A stretch of 64,000 nucleotides of DNA from Paragorgia papillata (taxonomy: Eukaryota > Cnidaria > Anthozoa > Scleralcyonacea > Coralliidae): the NCBI GenBank assembly GCA_035771165.1, contig JAWNZC010000297.1, positions 124,001-188,000 on the forward strand, given 5' to 3'. This document shows, piece by piece, positions 47,767 through 60,494 of this stretch. A program made the translations under genes and the position numbers. Numbering within the stretch: the first letter of the stretch is position 1; every line of letters begins with the position of its first letter. The notes below the pieces were generated by a model. It searched no databases, was not told the origin of the DNA, and saw only the letters and a list, made by a program, of their open reading frames with translations.

Positions 47767-47881
47767 TTATTATATAAAATAGAGTGTTTTATTGATTTTT
47801 CCGCCACTAATAAAAGTGATAATCTCACATGTGCGATTATTTATGGTAATCGCACATGTGACGATTATCGCTGAATCAGCA
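47767..47881 (+). repeat. Right direct repeat with two palindromic sites
   Basis: Matches the left repeat in the same orientation with about 85% identity by eye. Sites: GATAATCTCACATGTGCGAT at 47818-47840 and GGTAATCGCACATGTGACGA at 47845-47869. Confidence 0.75.
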
Positions 47882-47934
47882 TTATAGTTTAATGCAATTT
47901 TTGCAAGGCAATAGGACAATTTTTTTATATAATA

Positions 47935-48092
47935 AACAGAACAATACATGGATGCTTGGAAATATGAAATTTATTTCTCGTGTTGACCAGGATATGTCAC
48001 TCGTTCACTTCGCTCACTCGTGAGATATCCTGGTCAACACTCGAAATAAATTTCATATTTCCGCACATCCATGTATTATTCTCTATTTAATA
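47935..48092. repeat. Long palindrome
   Basis: Arms TGAAATTTATTTCTCGTGTT / AACACTCGAAATAAATTTCA and GACCAGGATAT / ATATCCTGGTC, extending outward through ACATGGATG / CATCCATGT. A loop of about 20 bp contains TTCACTTCGCTCACTCG. Confidence 0.85.
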
Positions 48093-50284
48093 GATTTTAG
48101 ATTATACATAATACTATTTAAGAAAGAGGAAACATTTTCTGTGTTTCAATACAGTTATTGAACCACGAGTGGTCCGAACAAGAAATTTAGTGGCAACACG
48201 AGCCCGTACGGCGAGTGTTTCCACGATATTTCGAGTTGTCCCAAATTTCAAGAGTGTTTCTATAACGTATTGGAACACGGGAAAAATGATTTCTATTTCT
48301 TTTATGAAATAACCAGAAGAAAATAAGAAAAAAATTGTTATAGAAACATAGCTCTTAACCAATCAACGCACGGGATTTCAAAATGTTATTTTATAAATAA
48401 CAATATTCCCGCAAAAACTAGAACAAAAATCTATTCTTGCCGATTTTTCGAATTTCGCGGCAACATATTTCCGGCTTATTCTTAGGCGTTCTTATTTTCG
48501 CGGATAATCGCGGATAATTCGCTAAAATTATGTCTAGGTCAGCGGTTGGCCTTGTGTGCGCCCACTGAATATTTGGCTCGAAGAGCAGTTTCTTTCAACC
48601 GATTTTCGTGGATCGCTGGATGTACTTTGATACATAGAATTCAGAAAGATTTGCTGCTTTACTACACGTACTGTATTACACTGTAGACGAGAAGGCTGAA
48701 GAGTGGTTAAATATTTGGTGAGTTATATTTTATATGAAGAAGCAAAGGAGCAACTCTGCAACTGTGAGTATAGAAATATTCCCACCAATTCTGAATTGAA
48801 TTGAATTGAATTTAAAATAAAGCGAGAAACTCTTTATTAATAAATCTTCAAACATATAAAGTTTGATGATAAAACCTTTCCCTAATCAAAAGCTATCGCT
48901 TATGTGTTTGTGAATTTAAAGTTGTTGGTGGCGGCTGGGTATTCTATACAGTAGTTGTACCTGATTGACGATCTTTTAGTTCGTTTATATCCTTGTATTT
49001 TCTTGCCTGGGACCCTTGTCAAAGGATCTGGTATTGTTAGTTTGATATTCTTAACATTTTTTTATGAGCGAAAGCAGACCCAACTACTGTAATAAACGTA
49101 GTGTGCTCAGCTAGACATGTCAAAATATGCAACCGTGGTCTTTCGCACCCAACAAAAATTTGGCAGTGACCATCAATGATGAATTATATAAAAAGTGCTT
49201 TAAGGTTTTATACAAAGCGACAGGCCTGTCTCAGTGTTTGGTTTTGACCGTAACTGATGGGCCTTCATCAGTCATCACTACAGTTACAACACTACAGTCA
49301 TATAAAAGGTGAGATTGCAAGTCTTAGTATTGAACTTCTGCAAGGGATAGGACACACATACTTATGTATGAGTCAATTCAGTCAAACACAAGCGTGCCCA
49401 TAGGGGAAGAAGCATATCCAAAGAATGACAATAATTCAATATAATACAATGCAAATACCTATAGGTTATACTAGAATTGAAATTACAATGTAATAATGTA
49501 GTTAATTTTGTGCAATCGATCTCAAACAGAAAATTTTAAATTAATGATCATTGTTGTGCCATTTCTAAATATCATGAATGATTCTTTTAATGTATCATGT
49601 TCTCTGAGGATTAGGTTCTGTAATATCATTGTGCAATGATGCACAACAATTGATATATAAAACATCTTTCTATTGCGGAGGAAGCTACTTTGGGCCAAAC
49701 TGAAAACCAGAAGTTGTGCAGAAATGACTGGGAGGCATTGACTGGATATTCACATGCTCAGCCTTCCTCATCATTGATGCATGTGCATTATGTGGTGGGC
49801 TGGACTGTACTTTTATCTCTCACTGAAACATTTGCAATAAAAATAATTCAGCATCGAACTATATTGAAATTTTATAGTAATTAAAAATGATTGTACCAAG
49901 TTTTTTACATTTTCATGTTTGAATGTTATGAAATCCAGATATGAGACAAGGAATACCATCACCATAATATGATATCTAAAATAATTAGTATTTAGAGCAG
50001 TTTTACGGTATTATACACCTGTATGTGAGGACAATTTTGGAGCTTTGAACCAAATAAGCACATGTTTAAAAGATTTAACAATCGACAAAACACTAAGTAA
50101 GAATAAAAACAGTCCATGGTCATATTTTGAAACAACATATTTTGACAATATCATGTCCAAGTTTAACAATGAATCCATAGCATCCTATTGGCATGTCAAC
50201 ACTAGTTTCCACACACATACGCATATACAAAATTCAATAAATAAATGCAAAACATAAATTCATTAACAACTCCTAATTACAGAT
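48093..50284. other. No gene recognised
   Basis: AT-rich sequence with a possible degraded Penelope-like tail on the minus strand near 49215-49290 (ACTGATGAAGGCCCATCAGT then TACGGTCAAAAC), and TAATAAACGTAGTGTGCT at 49090, also found at 45741. ORFs here are short and unsupported. Confidence 0.4.
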
Positions 50285-50845
50285 CAATTTACTTTTGACA
50301 GCAATATTTTTTCTTTTGACTGTTGGGATGCTCCCAGGTTCGTTTTAACTATTTAATATGTGATTGGCTACCAGTGTTGCCAGATGGGATTGACTATATT
50401 TGGGAGAAGACTTGAGTCTGCCAGGCTGCTGGGCAGTGGTGCTCAGGTTGAGTACTTCATGATCATTTTGCAGATATGTCTGTCAGATGGGGAAATACAT
50501 GGCGGAAGGTGACAATAACCTCCGCTAACCCTCGGAATTACTGTTGGTGTATTATTTTTTTGGTGTTACAATACAACATAAATTATTATTTGAAAAACTC
50601 CGCTCATCAATTGAAAAACCTGCCCAAATGATTGTAAACCAGCCCAATTTTTATCTTCCTACCCAAGGGCATTTTCCCCTAAAAAAAAAAGATTCAAACC
50701 AGCCAAATTGGGTGGAATCCTGACCAATCTGGCAACACTGTTGGCTACTGGGAACTTTGTAGCCAATCAAATGCATAGTTGAAATGAACCTGCAAACTTC
50801 CCAACAAAGTTCATAATATTGCAGTCAAAAGTTAAAACCTAAAAA
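50285..50845. repeat. ~560 bp inverted-repeat element
   Basis: Left arm includes TTTTGACAGCAATATT, GATTGGCTACC and AGTGTTGCCAGAT. The right arm carries their complements (AATATTGCAGTCAAAA, ATCTGGCAACACT). Arms are about 110-130 bp with mismatches. Confidence 0.7.
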
Positions 50846-51039
50846 GCTAAAACCGACTATAAATATTCTGTATATTCTGACAATCAATAATGTTAAGCCT
50901 TGGTTAAATGGTTGCAACAGGGCCAATGCAACAGCATGCAACATTGTTGACAACAGGATTTGTTGTGTGAAAGTTTAGAAGGTTTGACTGAAACATACCA
51001 CACACATAATTATAGACCTGTTCACAGCAATCAGGCATA

Positions 51040-51740
51040 ATGTTACTCTGGTTTCAGAATTTATTGAATGTAACTTAAAAAGTTACAGTTTATGACCTAA
51101 CATTTCAAAAATCCTGTCTTTTGGTGTCTTCATCAGGGGTGATCTAAGGTTGTAACAAGATTCCTTTAAATTCTTTACATGTAAACACTGCATGCAGTTG
51201 TTTTGTACATTCAAGGAGTTACAGAGCCAAATAAGTGAATCTTAAGTAGTTACAATGTAAAAGTTGTCAGGAACCTTTTAAGACTTAGCACATATTTTTC
51301 TGAAGCTGAAGGATCCTGTGCCAAAAGAACAGAAACTTCAAGCTGTTTATTCCATCCCATGCAATGATGTAATCAGGAGGAGTGTACATGTACTTTTGAC
51401 AGACAAAACCTCAAAAGTTTGGAACACCTTTAAAAGAGTTCCAAAAGCCAGTTTTCAATTAAAGAAGGGAAATTTAGCTTTGTAAGAGCACACATGCCAA
51501 ACAAACCATGCGGTTGCATGGGATAATTGATAATTCTAAAATTGTCACCACTAATCGATGGTACCATCAAAGACGTTGTCTGGAGACTTGGTACACTAAT
51601 GCCTCCCAGTTGATGTCATTACTTGATAAAGGTATGAAATCAATCTCGTTACAACCTAGATCACCCCAATGAAGGCACTACAGTACACAGGAGTGTTGAA
51701 ATGTTGGGTCATTCTGTCACTTTTTTAAATGATTCTAGAG
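51040..51740. repeat. Inverted pair of retroelement-like tails
   Basis: 51105-51180 (minus: AACCTTAGATCACCCCTGAT then GAAGACACC) and 51645-51720 (plus: AACCTAGATCACCCCAATGA then AGGCACTACAG) are inverted copies, each followed by GAAATGTTGGGTCAT-type sequence. They resemble Penelope-like element ends in opposite orientation. No ORF between. Confidence 0.5.
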
Positions 51741-51877
51741 AAGTGACTCTACTGGCTTTTATATACAGTAAAATGGTTTTGCAAAGCTAAAAACCCTAGA
51801 GCCAAGTGACGAATTGAACACATCTTTTGTCCCAGGCATGAGAATATTTTTGTTAATTTTCCTCACAAAATGCTTAA

Positions 51878-52355
51878 AGGGGAACTCTCACCAAAAAAAC
51901 AAGTTAGCTTTAAATGAAAGGCCTTACCTACCTAGCATAGTCTTAATATGAAGTTTGATGATTGAACTTTTTTCATTAGCAAGATATCGAGTATGAAACG
52001 TGTTGAAACTTGCAACTAGAATGCCACCATCTTGCTTGTTGTGACATCACTAGTGTGCTTGGATAGAGTTTCATAAACATTTTGTATTTTTTTGTTTGTG
52101 CTCCATCATTTTTGCAAAACTAACTGTCCCAATGGATGTGGTTGTCAGTGATGAAAGCTAGACATCTGTTTCAAGTGATCAATCCGTATTCAAGCACACA
52201 AGTGACGTCAGAACAACACACACACAACAACACTTTTCACGCTAGATATCTCCCTAATGAAAAATTGCTCAACAGTGAAACTTCATATTAAGACTATGCT
52301 AGGTAGGTAAGGCCTTTCATTTAAAGCCAACTTGTTTTTTGGTGAGAGTTGCCCT
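51878..52355. repeat. 478 bp TTAA-flanked MITE
   Basis: Tips AGGGGAACTCTCACCAAAAA and its near-complement ending at 52355. TTAA at 51874-51877 and 52356-52359. Long arms (about 95 bp) include GGCCTTACCTACCTAGCATA. It shares an AGGGG start with the 28759-31330 transposon, so it may be a related non-autonomous family. Confidence 0.85.
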
Positions 52356-52359
52356 TTAA

Positions 52360-53100
52360 CTTTCACTTCATAAATTCTCTCTTCCTAACTGAATTTTTTA
52401 CCCCAAACAATAGCCACCACTTGCAAGCAGCCACATCCCGTAAGTAGCCACCAACAAGCCTACAAAACTCTAAACTAGCCAAAATTCTAAACTTTTATTG
52501 CTTCAGCAGCATCATTGAGCAATTAAATCAAAACATAATGCTATTCGATGATTGTTTCATATACAGTAAATACAATGCATCGCATGATGACGAAGGACTA
52601 CGCATTTGCTTGACTTCTATCGAGTTTCCAAACCATGTCCATCCATCAGGCATTAACTTTGGTCAGGCTGCCCATCTCTGTCTCCCTTGAATGTAGTTGC
52701 CCCCTGTAATTAGCCACCAACAAGGCTAAAAAACGCGAAAGTAGCCGCAGCAGCTAGGGAAAATCCTGAGTGTAAGAGGGACCAGTTGCAAAAACGCAGT
52801 TCACAGCTTCCGGCTGGCAAATGAACATGCAATAATGATATTTTTTGCAGTTTCCACTACTTCAGGATTAATCGTTCCTTGAATAAGTTCTTATGCCATT
52901 CACAGATTTTATCCTATAACATCATTCATACATCCTTCAATTTATTCTTTTCAGTTTTTGCCTTCAATTGTTCCAAGTGTCGTAGAACAACAAAGGTGAT
53001 GAATTACAATATTTTAAAGAGAGCTAAGGAAGGGACTACTGTAAAATTTATACTAAACTGATAAATTTATTACAAGGGTACTGCTAATCATCAGTGACTC
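52360..53100. other. Unassigned sequence; possible exon at 52955-53061
   Basis: After TATTCTTTTCAG the plus strand reads FAFNCSKCRRTTKVMNYNIL then KRAKEGTTVKFILN to a stop. It is Cys-containing and free of stops over about 36 codons, but I recognise no family. Confidence 0.25.
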
Positions 53101-54008
53101 CCCTCTAATCTACAGTATCATCTCTCTATTTAACACTTGTCTCTCTCTTTTGCTGTCTCTGTCCTCGTGCATGAATCCCTGTCTGTCTGTCTGTCTGCCA
53201 CTAAAAGTCTAGTCTAGATGTATACAGTATCTTGACAAGAGGTTATCTTTGGATAAACACAGATTATATTTCAAAAAATATTTCACTACCTGTGGCAGGC
53301 ATCAATAAGTTGCAATATACAATTCTTTAGTTCAATCGTTATTATTTTGATTATTGTGATAACGTCTTGGATAACTAAACTTGTCTGTCTTGTCTTCTGT
53401 TTTGTCATCTTATAAGCTACATTTACGTCAAATTACAACATGTCTTGTTATCTGTCAGTCTATCTCTTTCTCCATTGTCATTTTGTCTATTTCTGCGTCA
53501 GCTGCCTGTCGGTCTGTCTATTTCTCTCTATCAACCTCTTGCTGTTCATCTTTGTATTTCTCTCTATTTGTGTCTGCTTGTCACTATCTCGCGCTGTTCA
53601 TCTCTCTGTCCGTTGTTTTATTTTATTTTACTGAATACAGTATATGCATTTGTGTGAAATAAATTGCAATGCACCTGGTTATGGGAACTTGAATAAATAA
53701 AACAACTTTAATCTTTGTGTGTCTGGCTGTCAATCTGTCCATCTGTCTATATATCTCTTGTTGTTGATCTCGCTGTGCGTTGTTTTGTTTTATTTTAATC
53801 ATAATCCACATTTGTGTGAAATACATTCTAATGCACCTGGTTATAGGAACTTGAATAAATAAAACAACTTTAATCTTTGTCTTTCTGTCTATTTGTGTGT
53901 CTGCCTATCAGTCGGTCTATCTGTCTCTGTCTATCTCTTGCTCTTCCTCTTCCTGTCCGTTGTTTTGTTTTACTCAATATATCCATTTGTGTGAATAATT
54001 TTAAAAAC

Positions 54009-54780
54009 TTTAATCTTTGTTTTCCTGTCTAATAGATGAGCTGATTACGAAAAAAGCCGATTACTCAAGCCGATTATTTGGAGACCGATTAATCAAAATA
54101 ATCGGCCAATTAAACGACATATGCCGATTATCGTAATGTTGCCGGTCACTCTGCAGTCCCCGCGCAGTTTCCCAAACAAAACATGGCGCCTCAAAATTTT
54201 CGTTCTTCAGGTTGTCGTGAGTATAAGACCGTTTTACGACGTTTTGTATCCATCTAAGCTCGTTAATATTGTTTTTCTTCTATACTTCTTCCAAATCGGC
54301 CAAACAAATTTCATCCCAGTAGGCAAAAGTTCAGCAGTGTCAGCCGAGATCTCGCAACAAAAATTTTAATAGGATAATAAGTGTAACCGGCCCTTATAAT
54401 TCCTACGTTTGATTATGCACCTATCAATGTTAATCCCGAGGGGGGAGGGGGGCGCAAATGTGGGGAATTTGACACATCCCTTCATCCCCACCCTGGGGAA
54501 TTTGAATGACACAGTGTCCCCATGGTGGGGAATTTGCACTGATTTGACTTCACATTTTGCAGTGTTTACACACTTTATACTTATGATTTCATCTTTTCTT
54601 CTCAACAATTTAGCCCCCAGGGTGGGGAATTTGATTACAATCTTACACCCAAGGGTCGGGCATTTGATCAACTTTTTTCCAAAAACTTCCAATACCCTAC
54701 CTTTGCCCGCCCTCTCCCCCTCGGGCTTAACATTGATAGGTGCATTAATATCACTTTATTTTGGCAAACATTAATCTTTC
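54009..54780. repeat. Foreign insertion in the array, with a 335 bp palindromic element
   Basis: Array sequence stops after TTTTCCTGTCTA and resumes at about TTAATCTTTCTC. Within, GCACCTATCAATGTTAA (54417) and its complement ending at about 54744 bound an element that repeats GTGGGGAATTTG five times. 54036-54140 repeats GCCGATTA several times in both orientations. Confidence 0.7.
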
Positions 54781-56613
54781 TCTTTCTGTCTATTTGTGTC
54801 TGGTTGTCAATCTGTCCATCTGTCTCTCTCTCTCTCTATATATATATATCTTGTTGTTGATCTTCCCATCCATCGTTTTGTTTTGTTTTTCTCATCTGCA
54901 TTTGTGTAAAAAATATTGCAATGCACCTGGATAAATAAAACAACTTATTAATCTTTGTCTTTCTGTCTATTTGTTTGTTTGTTTGTTTGTTTGTTTGTCT
55001 GTCTGCCTGCCTGTCTCTCCATCCATCTGTCTCTATCTATCTCTGTCTCTATCTATCTCTTGCTGTTCATCTTCCTGTCCGTTTTTTTTATTTTACTCAA
55101 TATATGCATTTGTTTGCAATATATTGCAATGCACCTGGTTATGGGAACTTGAATCAACAAAACAACTTTAATCTTTATCTTTCTGTCTGTTTGTGTGTTT
55201 GGCTGTCGGTCTGTCTATCTATCTTTTGCTGTTCTTCTTCCCATCTCGTTACTTATCATCCACATTTGTGTGAAAATAGTGCAATGCCCCTGGTTATGAC
55301 CTAAATAAGTAAAGCAACTTAAATCTTTATCTTTCTGTGTATTTGTGTGTCTGACTGTCAGTATGTCGATCTGTCTCTATATATCTCTTGCTAGTCATCT
55401 TCCCGTCCGTTGTTTTGTTTTATTTTACTCATAATCTGCATTTGTGCACCTGGTTATGGGAAATTCAATAAACAAACAACTTTAATCTTTATCTTTCTGT
55501 CTATTTGTGTGTTTGGCTGTCAGTCTATCTATCTGTCTCTGTCTATCTCTTGCTGTTCATCTTCCTGTGTCTTGTTTTGTTTTATGTTACGCATAATCCA
55601 CATTTGTGTGAAAAATATTGGAATGCACCTGGTTATGGGAACCTAAATAAGTAAAACAACTTTAATCTTTATCTTTCTGTCTATTTGTGTGTCTGGTTGT
55701 CAATCTGTCCATCTGTCTCTATATATTTCTTGTTGTTGATCTTCCTGTCCGTTGCTTTGTTTTATTTTACTCATAATCTGCATTTGTGTAAAAATATTGC
55801 AATCCACCAGGTTATGGGACCCTCAATAAATAAAACAATTTTAATCTTTATCTTTCTGTCTATTTGTGTGTGAGGCTGTCAGTCTGTCTAACTGTCTATA
55901 TAATCATCTCTTCTTGTTCATTTCGCTGTGTGTTGTTTTGTTTTGTTTTATTTTACTCATAATCCACATTTGTGTGAAAAATGTTGTAATGCACCTGGTT
56001 ATGGGAACCTGCATAAATAAAATAACTTATTAATCTTTGTCTTTCTGTCTATTTGTTTGTCTGCCTACCTACCTATCTGTCTGTCTGTCCATCCATCTGT
56101 CTCTATCTACAGTATCTCTGCCTCTATGTATATCTTGCTGTTCATCTCCCCGTGTCTTGTTTTGTTTTGTTTTATGTTACTCATAATCCACATTTGTGTA
56201 AAAATAGTGCAATGCACCTGGTTATGGGAACTTAAATAAGTAAAACAACTTTAATCTTTATCTTTCTGTCTATTTGTGTGTGAGGCTGTCAGTCTGTCTA
56301 ACTGTCTATATAATCATCTCTTGTTGTTCATTTCGCTGTGCGTTGTTTTGTTTTATTTTACTCATAATTTGTGTGAAAAATGTTGTAATGCACCTGGTTA
56401 TGGGAACCTGCATAAATAAAACAACTTATTAATCTTTGTCTTTCTGTCTATTTGTGTGTCTGGTTGTCAATCTATCCGTCTGTCTCTATATATCTCTTGT
56501 TGTTGATCTTCCCGTCCATTTTGTTTTATTTTACTGATAATCCACATTTGTGTGAAAAATGTTGTAATGCACCTGGTTATGGGAACATGAATAAATAAAA
56601 CAACTTATTAATC

Positions 56614-56616
<3 letters not shown>

Positions 56617-56699
<83 letters not shown>
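56617..56699 (+). repeat. (TCTG)n microsatellite expansion
   Basis: About 20 perfect tetranucleotide repeats within an array unit; similar expansions lie at 57987-58118 and 59225-59301, at the same place in the unit. Confidence 0.95.
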
Positions 56700-57985
56700 C
56701 ATCCATCTCTCTATCTCTGCCTCTATCTATCTCTTGCTGTTGATCTCCCTCCCCGTCTCTTGTTTTGTTTTATGTTACTCATAATCCACATTTGTGTGAA
56801 AATAGTGCAATGCACCTGGTTATGGGACCCTCGATAAATAAAACAACTTTAATCTCTATCTTTCTGTCTGTTTGTGTGTCTGGTTGTCAATCTGTCCATC
56901 TGTCTCTATATGTCTCTTGTTGTTGATCTTCCCATCCGTTGTTTTGTTTTATGTTACTCATAATCCAGATTTGTGTGAAAAATGTTGTAATGCACCTGGT
57001 TATGGGACCCTCAATAAATAAAACAACTTTAATCTTTATCTTCCTGTCTATTTGTGTGTCTGGCTGTCAGTCTATCCATCTGTCTATATATCTCTTGTTG
57101 TTCATCTTGCTGTGCGTTGTTTTGTTTTATTTTACTCATAATCCACATTTGTGTGAAAAATGTTGTAATACACCTGGTTATGGGAACCTGAATAAATAAA
57201 ACAACTTATTAATCTTTGTCTTTCTGTCTATTTGTTTGTTTGTTTGTCTGCCTGTCTGTCCATCCATCTGTCTCTGTCTATCTCTGTCTCTATCTAACTC
57301 TGTCTCTATCTCTTGCTGTTCATCTCCCTGCCTCTTGTTTTGTTTTGTTTTGTTTTATGTTTCTCATAATCCACTTTGTGTGAAAATAGTGCAATGCACT
57401 TGGTTATGGGAACCTAAATAAGTAAAACAACTTTAATCTTTCTCTTTCTGTCTATTTGTGTGTCTGGTTGTCAATCTATCTGTCTGTCTCTATATATCAC
57501 TTGTTGTTGATCTTCCCGTCCATTGTTTTTGTTTGATTTTACTCGTAATCCACATTTGTGTGAAAAATGTTGTAATGCACCTGGTTATGGGAACCTGAAT
57601 AAATATAACACCTTTAATCTTTGTATTTCTGTCTATTTGTGTGTCTGGCTGTCAATCTGTCCATCTGTCTCTATATATCTCTTGCTGTAGTTCATCTTCC
57701 CGTCCGTTATTTTGTTTTGTTTTATTTTACTCATAATTTGTGTGAAAAATGTTGTAATGCACCTGGTTGTGGGAACCTGCATAAATAAAGCAACTTATTA
57801 ATCTTTGTCTTTCTGTCTATTTGTGTGTCTGGTTGTCAATCTATCCGTCTGTCTCTATATATCTCTTGTTGTTGATCTTCCCGTCCGTTGTTTTGTTTTA
57901 TTTTACTGATAATCCACATTTGTGTGAAAAATGTTGTAATGCACCTGGTTATGGGAACATGAATAAATAAAACAACTTATTAATC

Positions 57986-58068
<83 letters not shown>

Positions 58069-58075
58069 GCCTGCC

Positions 58076-58119
<44 letters not shown>

Positions 58120-59220
58120 CATCCATCTCTCTATCTCTGCCTCTATCTATCTCTTGCTGTTGATCTCCCGTCTTTTGTTTTGTTTTATGTTACTCATAAT
58201 CCACATTTGTGTGAAAATAGTGCAATGCACCTGGTTATGGGACCCTCGATAAATAAAACAACTTTAATCTCTATCTTTCTGTCTGTTTGTGTGTCTGGTT
58301 GTCAATCTGTCCATCTGTCTCTATATATCTCTTGCTGTAGTTCATCTTCCCGTCCGTTATTTTGTTTTATTTTATTTTACTCAATCTGCATTCGTGTAAA
58401 AAATATTGCAATCCACCAGGTTATGGGACCCTCAATAAATAAAACAATTTTAATCTTTATCTTTCTGTCTATTTGTGTGTGAGGCTGTCAGTCTGTCTAA
58501 CTGTCTATATAATAATCTCTTGTTGTTCATTTCGCTGTGTGTTGTTTTGTTTTATTTTACTCATAATCCACATTTGTGTGAAAAATGTTGTAATGCACCT
58601 GGTTATGGGAACCTGCATAAATAAAAGAACTTGTTAATCTTTGTCTTTCTGTCTATTTGTTTGTCTGCCTACCTACCTATCTGTCTGTCTGTCCATCCAT
58701 CTGTCTCTATCTACAGTATCTCTGTCTCTATGTATATCTTGCTGTTCATCTCCCCGTGTCTTGTTTTGTTTTGTTTTATGTTACTCATAATCCACATTTG
58801 TGTAAAAATAGTGCAATGCACCTGGTTATGGGAACTTAAATAAGTAAAACAACTTTAATCTTTATCTTTCTGTCTATTTGTGTGTGAGGCTGTCAGTCTG
58901 TCTAACTGTCTATATAATCATCTCTTGTTGTTCATTTCGCTGTGCGTTGTTTTGTTTTATTTTACTCATAATTTGTGTGGAAAATGTTGTAATGCACCTG
59001 GTTGTGGGAACCTGCATAAATAAAGCAACTTATTAATCTTTGTCTTTCTGTCTATTTGTGTGTCTGGTTGTCAATCTATCTGTCTGTCTCTATATATCTC
59101 TTGTTGTTGATCTTCCCGTCCGTTGTTTTGTTTTATTTTACTGATAATCCACATTTGTGTGAAAAATGTTGTAATGCACCTGGTTATGGGAACATGAATA
59201 AATAAAACAACTTATTAATC

Positions 59221-59302
<82 letters not shown>

Positions 59303-60368
59303 CATCCATCCATCTCTCTATCTCTGCCTCTATCTATCTCTTGCTGTTGATCTCCCGTCTCTTGTTTTGTTTTATGTTACTCATAATCCACATTTGTGTG
59401 AAAATAGTGCAATGCACCTGGTTATGGGACCCTCGATAAATAAAACAACTTTAATCTCTATCTATCTTTCTGTCTGTTTGTGTGTCTGGTTGTCAATCTG
59501 TCCATCTGTCTCTATATGTCTCTTGTTGTTGATCTTCCCATCCGTTGTTTTGTTTTATGTTACTCATAATCCACATTTGTGTGAAAAATGTTGTAATGCA
59601 CCTGGTTATGGGACCCTCAATAAATAAAACAACTTTAATCTTTATCTTCCTGTCTATTTGTGTGTCTGGCTGTCAGTCTATCCATCTGTCTCTATATATC
59701 TCTTGCTAGTCATCTTCCCGTCCGTTGTTTTGTTTTATTTTACTCATAATCTGCATTTGTGCATTTGTGCACTTGGTTATGGGAAATTCAATAAACAAAC
59801 AACTTTAATCTTTATCTTTCTGTCTATTTGTGTGTTTGGCTGTCGGTCTATCTATCTGTCTCTGTCTATCTCTTGCTGTTCATCTTCCTGTGTCTTGTTT
59901 TGTTTTATGTTACGCATAATCCACATTTGTGTGAAAAATATTGGAATGCACCTGGTTATGGGAACCTAAATAAGTAAAACAACTTTAATCTTTATCTTTC
60001 TGTCTATTTGTGTGTCTGGTTGTCAATCTGTCCATCTGTCTCTATATATTTCTTGTTGTTGATCTTCCTGTCTGTTGCTTTGTTTTATTTTACTCATAAT
60101 CTGCATTTGTGTAAAAATATTCCAATCCACCAGGTTATGGGACCCTAAATAAATAAAACAACTTTAATCTTTATCTTTCTGTCTATTTGTGTGTGAGGCT
60201 GTCAGTCTGTCTAACTGTCTATATAATTATCTCTTGTTGTTCATTTCGCTGTGCGTTGTTTTGTTTTATTTTACTCATAATCCACATTTGTGTGAAAAAT
60301 GTTGTAATGCACCTGGTTATGGGAACGTGCATAAATAAAACAACTTATTAATCTTTGTCTTTCTGTCT

Positions 60369-60494
60369 ATTTGTTTGTTTGTTTGTTTGTTTGTTTGTTT
60401 GTTTGTTTGTTTGTTTGTTTGTTTGTTTGTTTGTTTGTTTGTTTGTTTGTTTGTTTGTTTGTTTGTTTGTTTGTTTGCTTGTTTGTTTGTTTGT
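60369..60494 (+). repeat. (TTTG)n microsatellite expansion
   Basis: About 30 TTTG repeats with one CTTG interruption. Equivalent tracts occur at 61063-61203 and 61755-61862; the last is preceded by a T-run. Confidence 0.95.

Larger units (their letters stand above)
45995..47881 (+). mobile_element. Crypton-type tyrosine-recombinase element bounded by direct repeats
   Basis: One YR gene lies between two direct repeats, 45995-46118 and 47767-47881, which share TTATTATATAAAA, TTTATTGAT, TTCCGCCAC, and paired AATCTCACATGTG...GATTAT sites. About 1.9 kb in total. Cryptons mobilise with a tyrosine recombinase and no reverse transcriptase; long direct repeats are not a usual Crypton hallmark. No RT or RNase H is present, which argues against DIRS or Ngaro. 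Confidence 0.75.

Noticed and set aside
54366..54774. 108-121 codon ORFs on both strands
   Set aside because: Arise from repeated GTGGGGAATTTG units inside a palindromic insertion.
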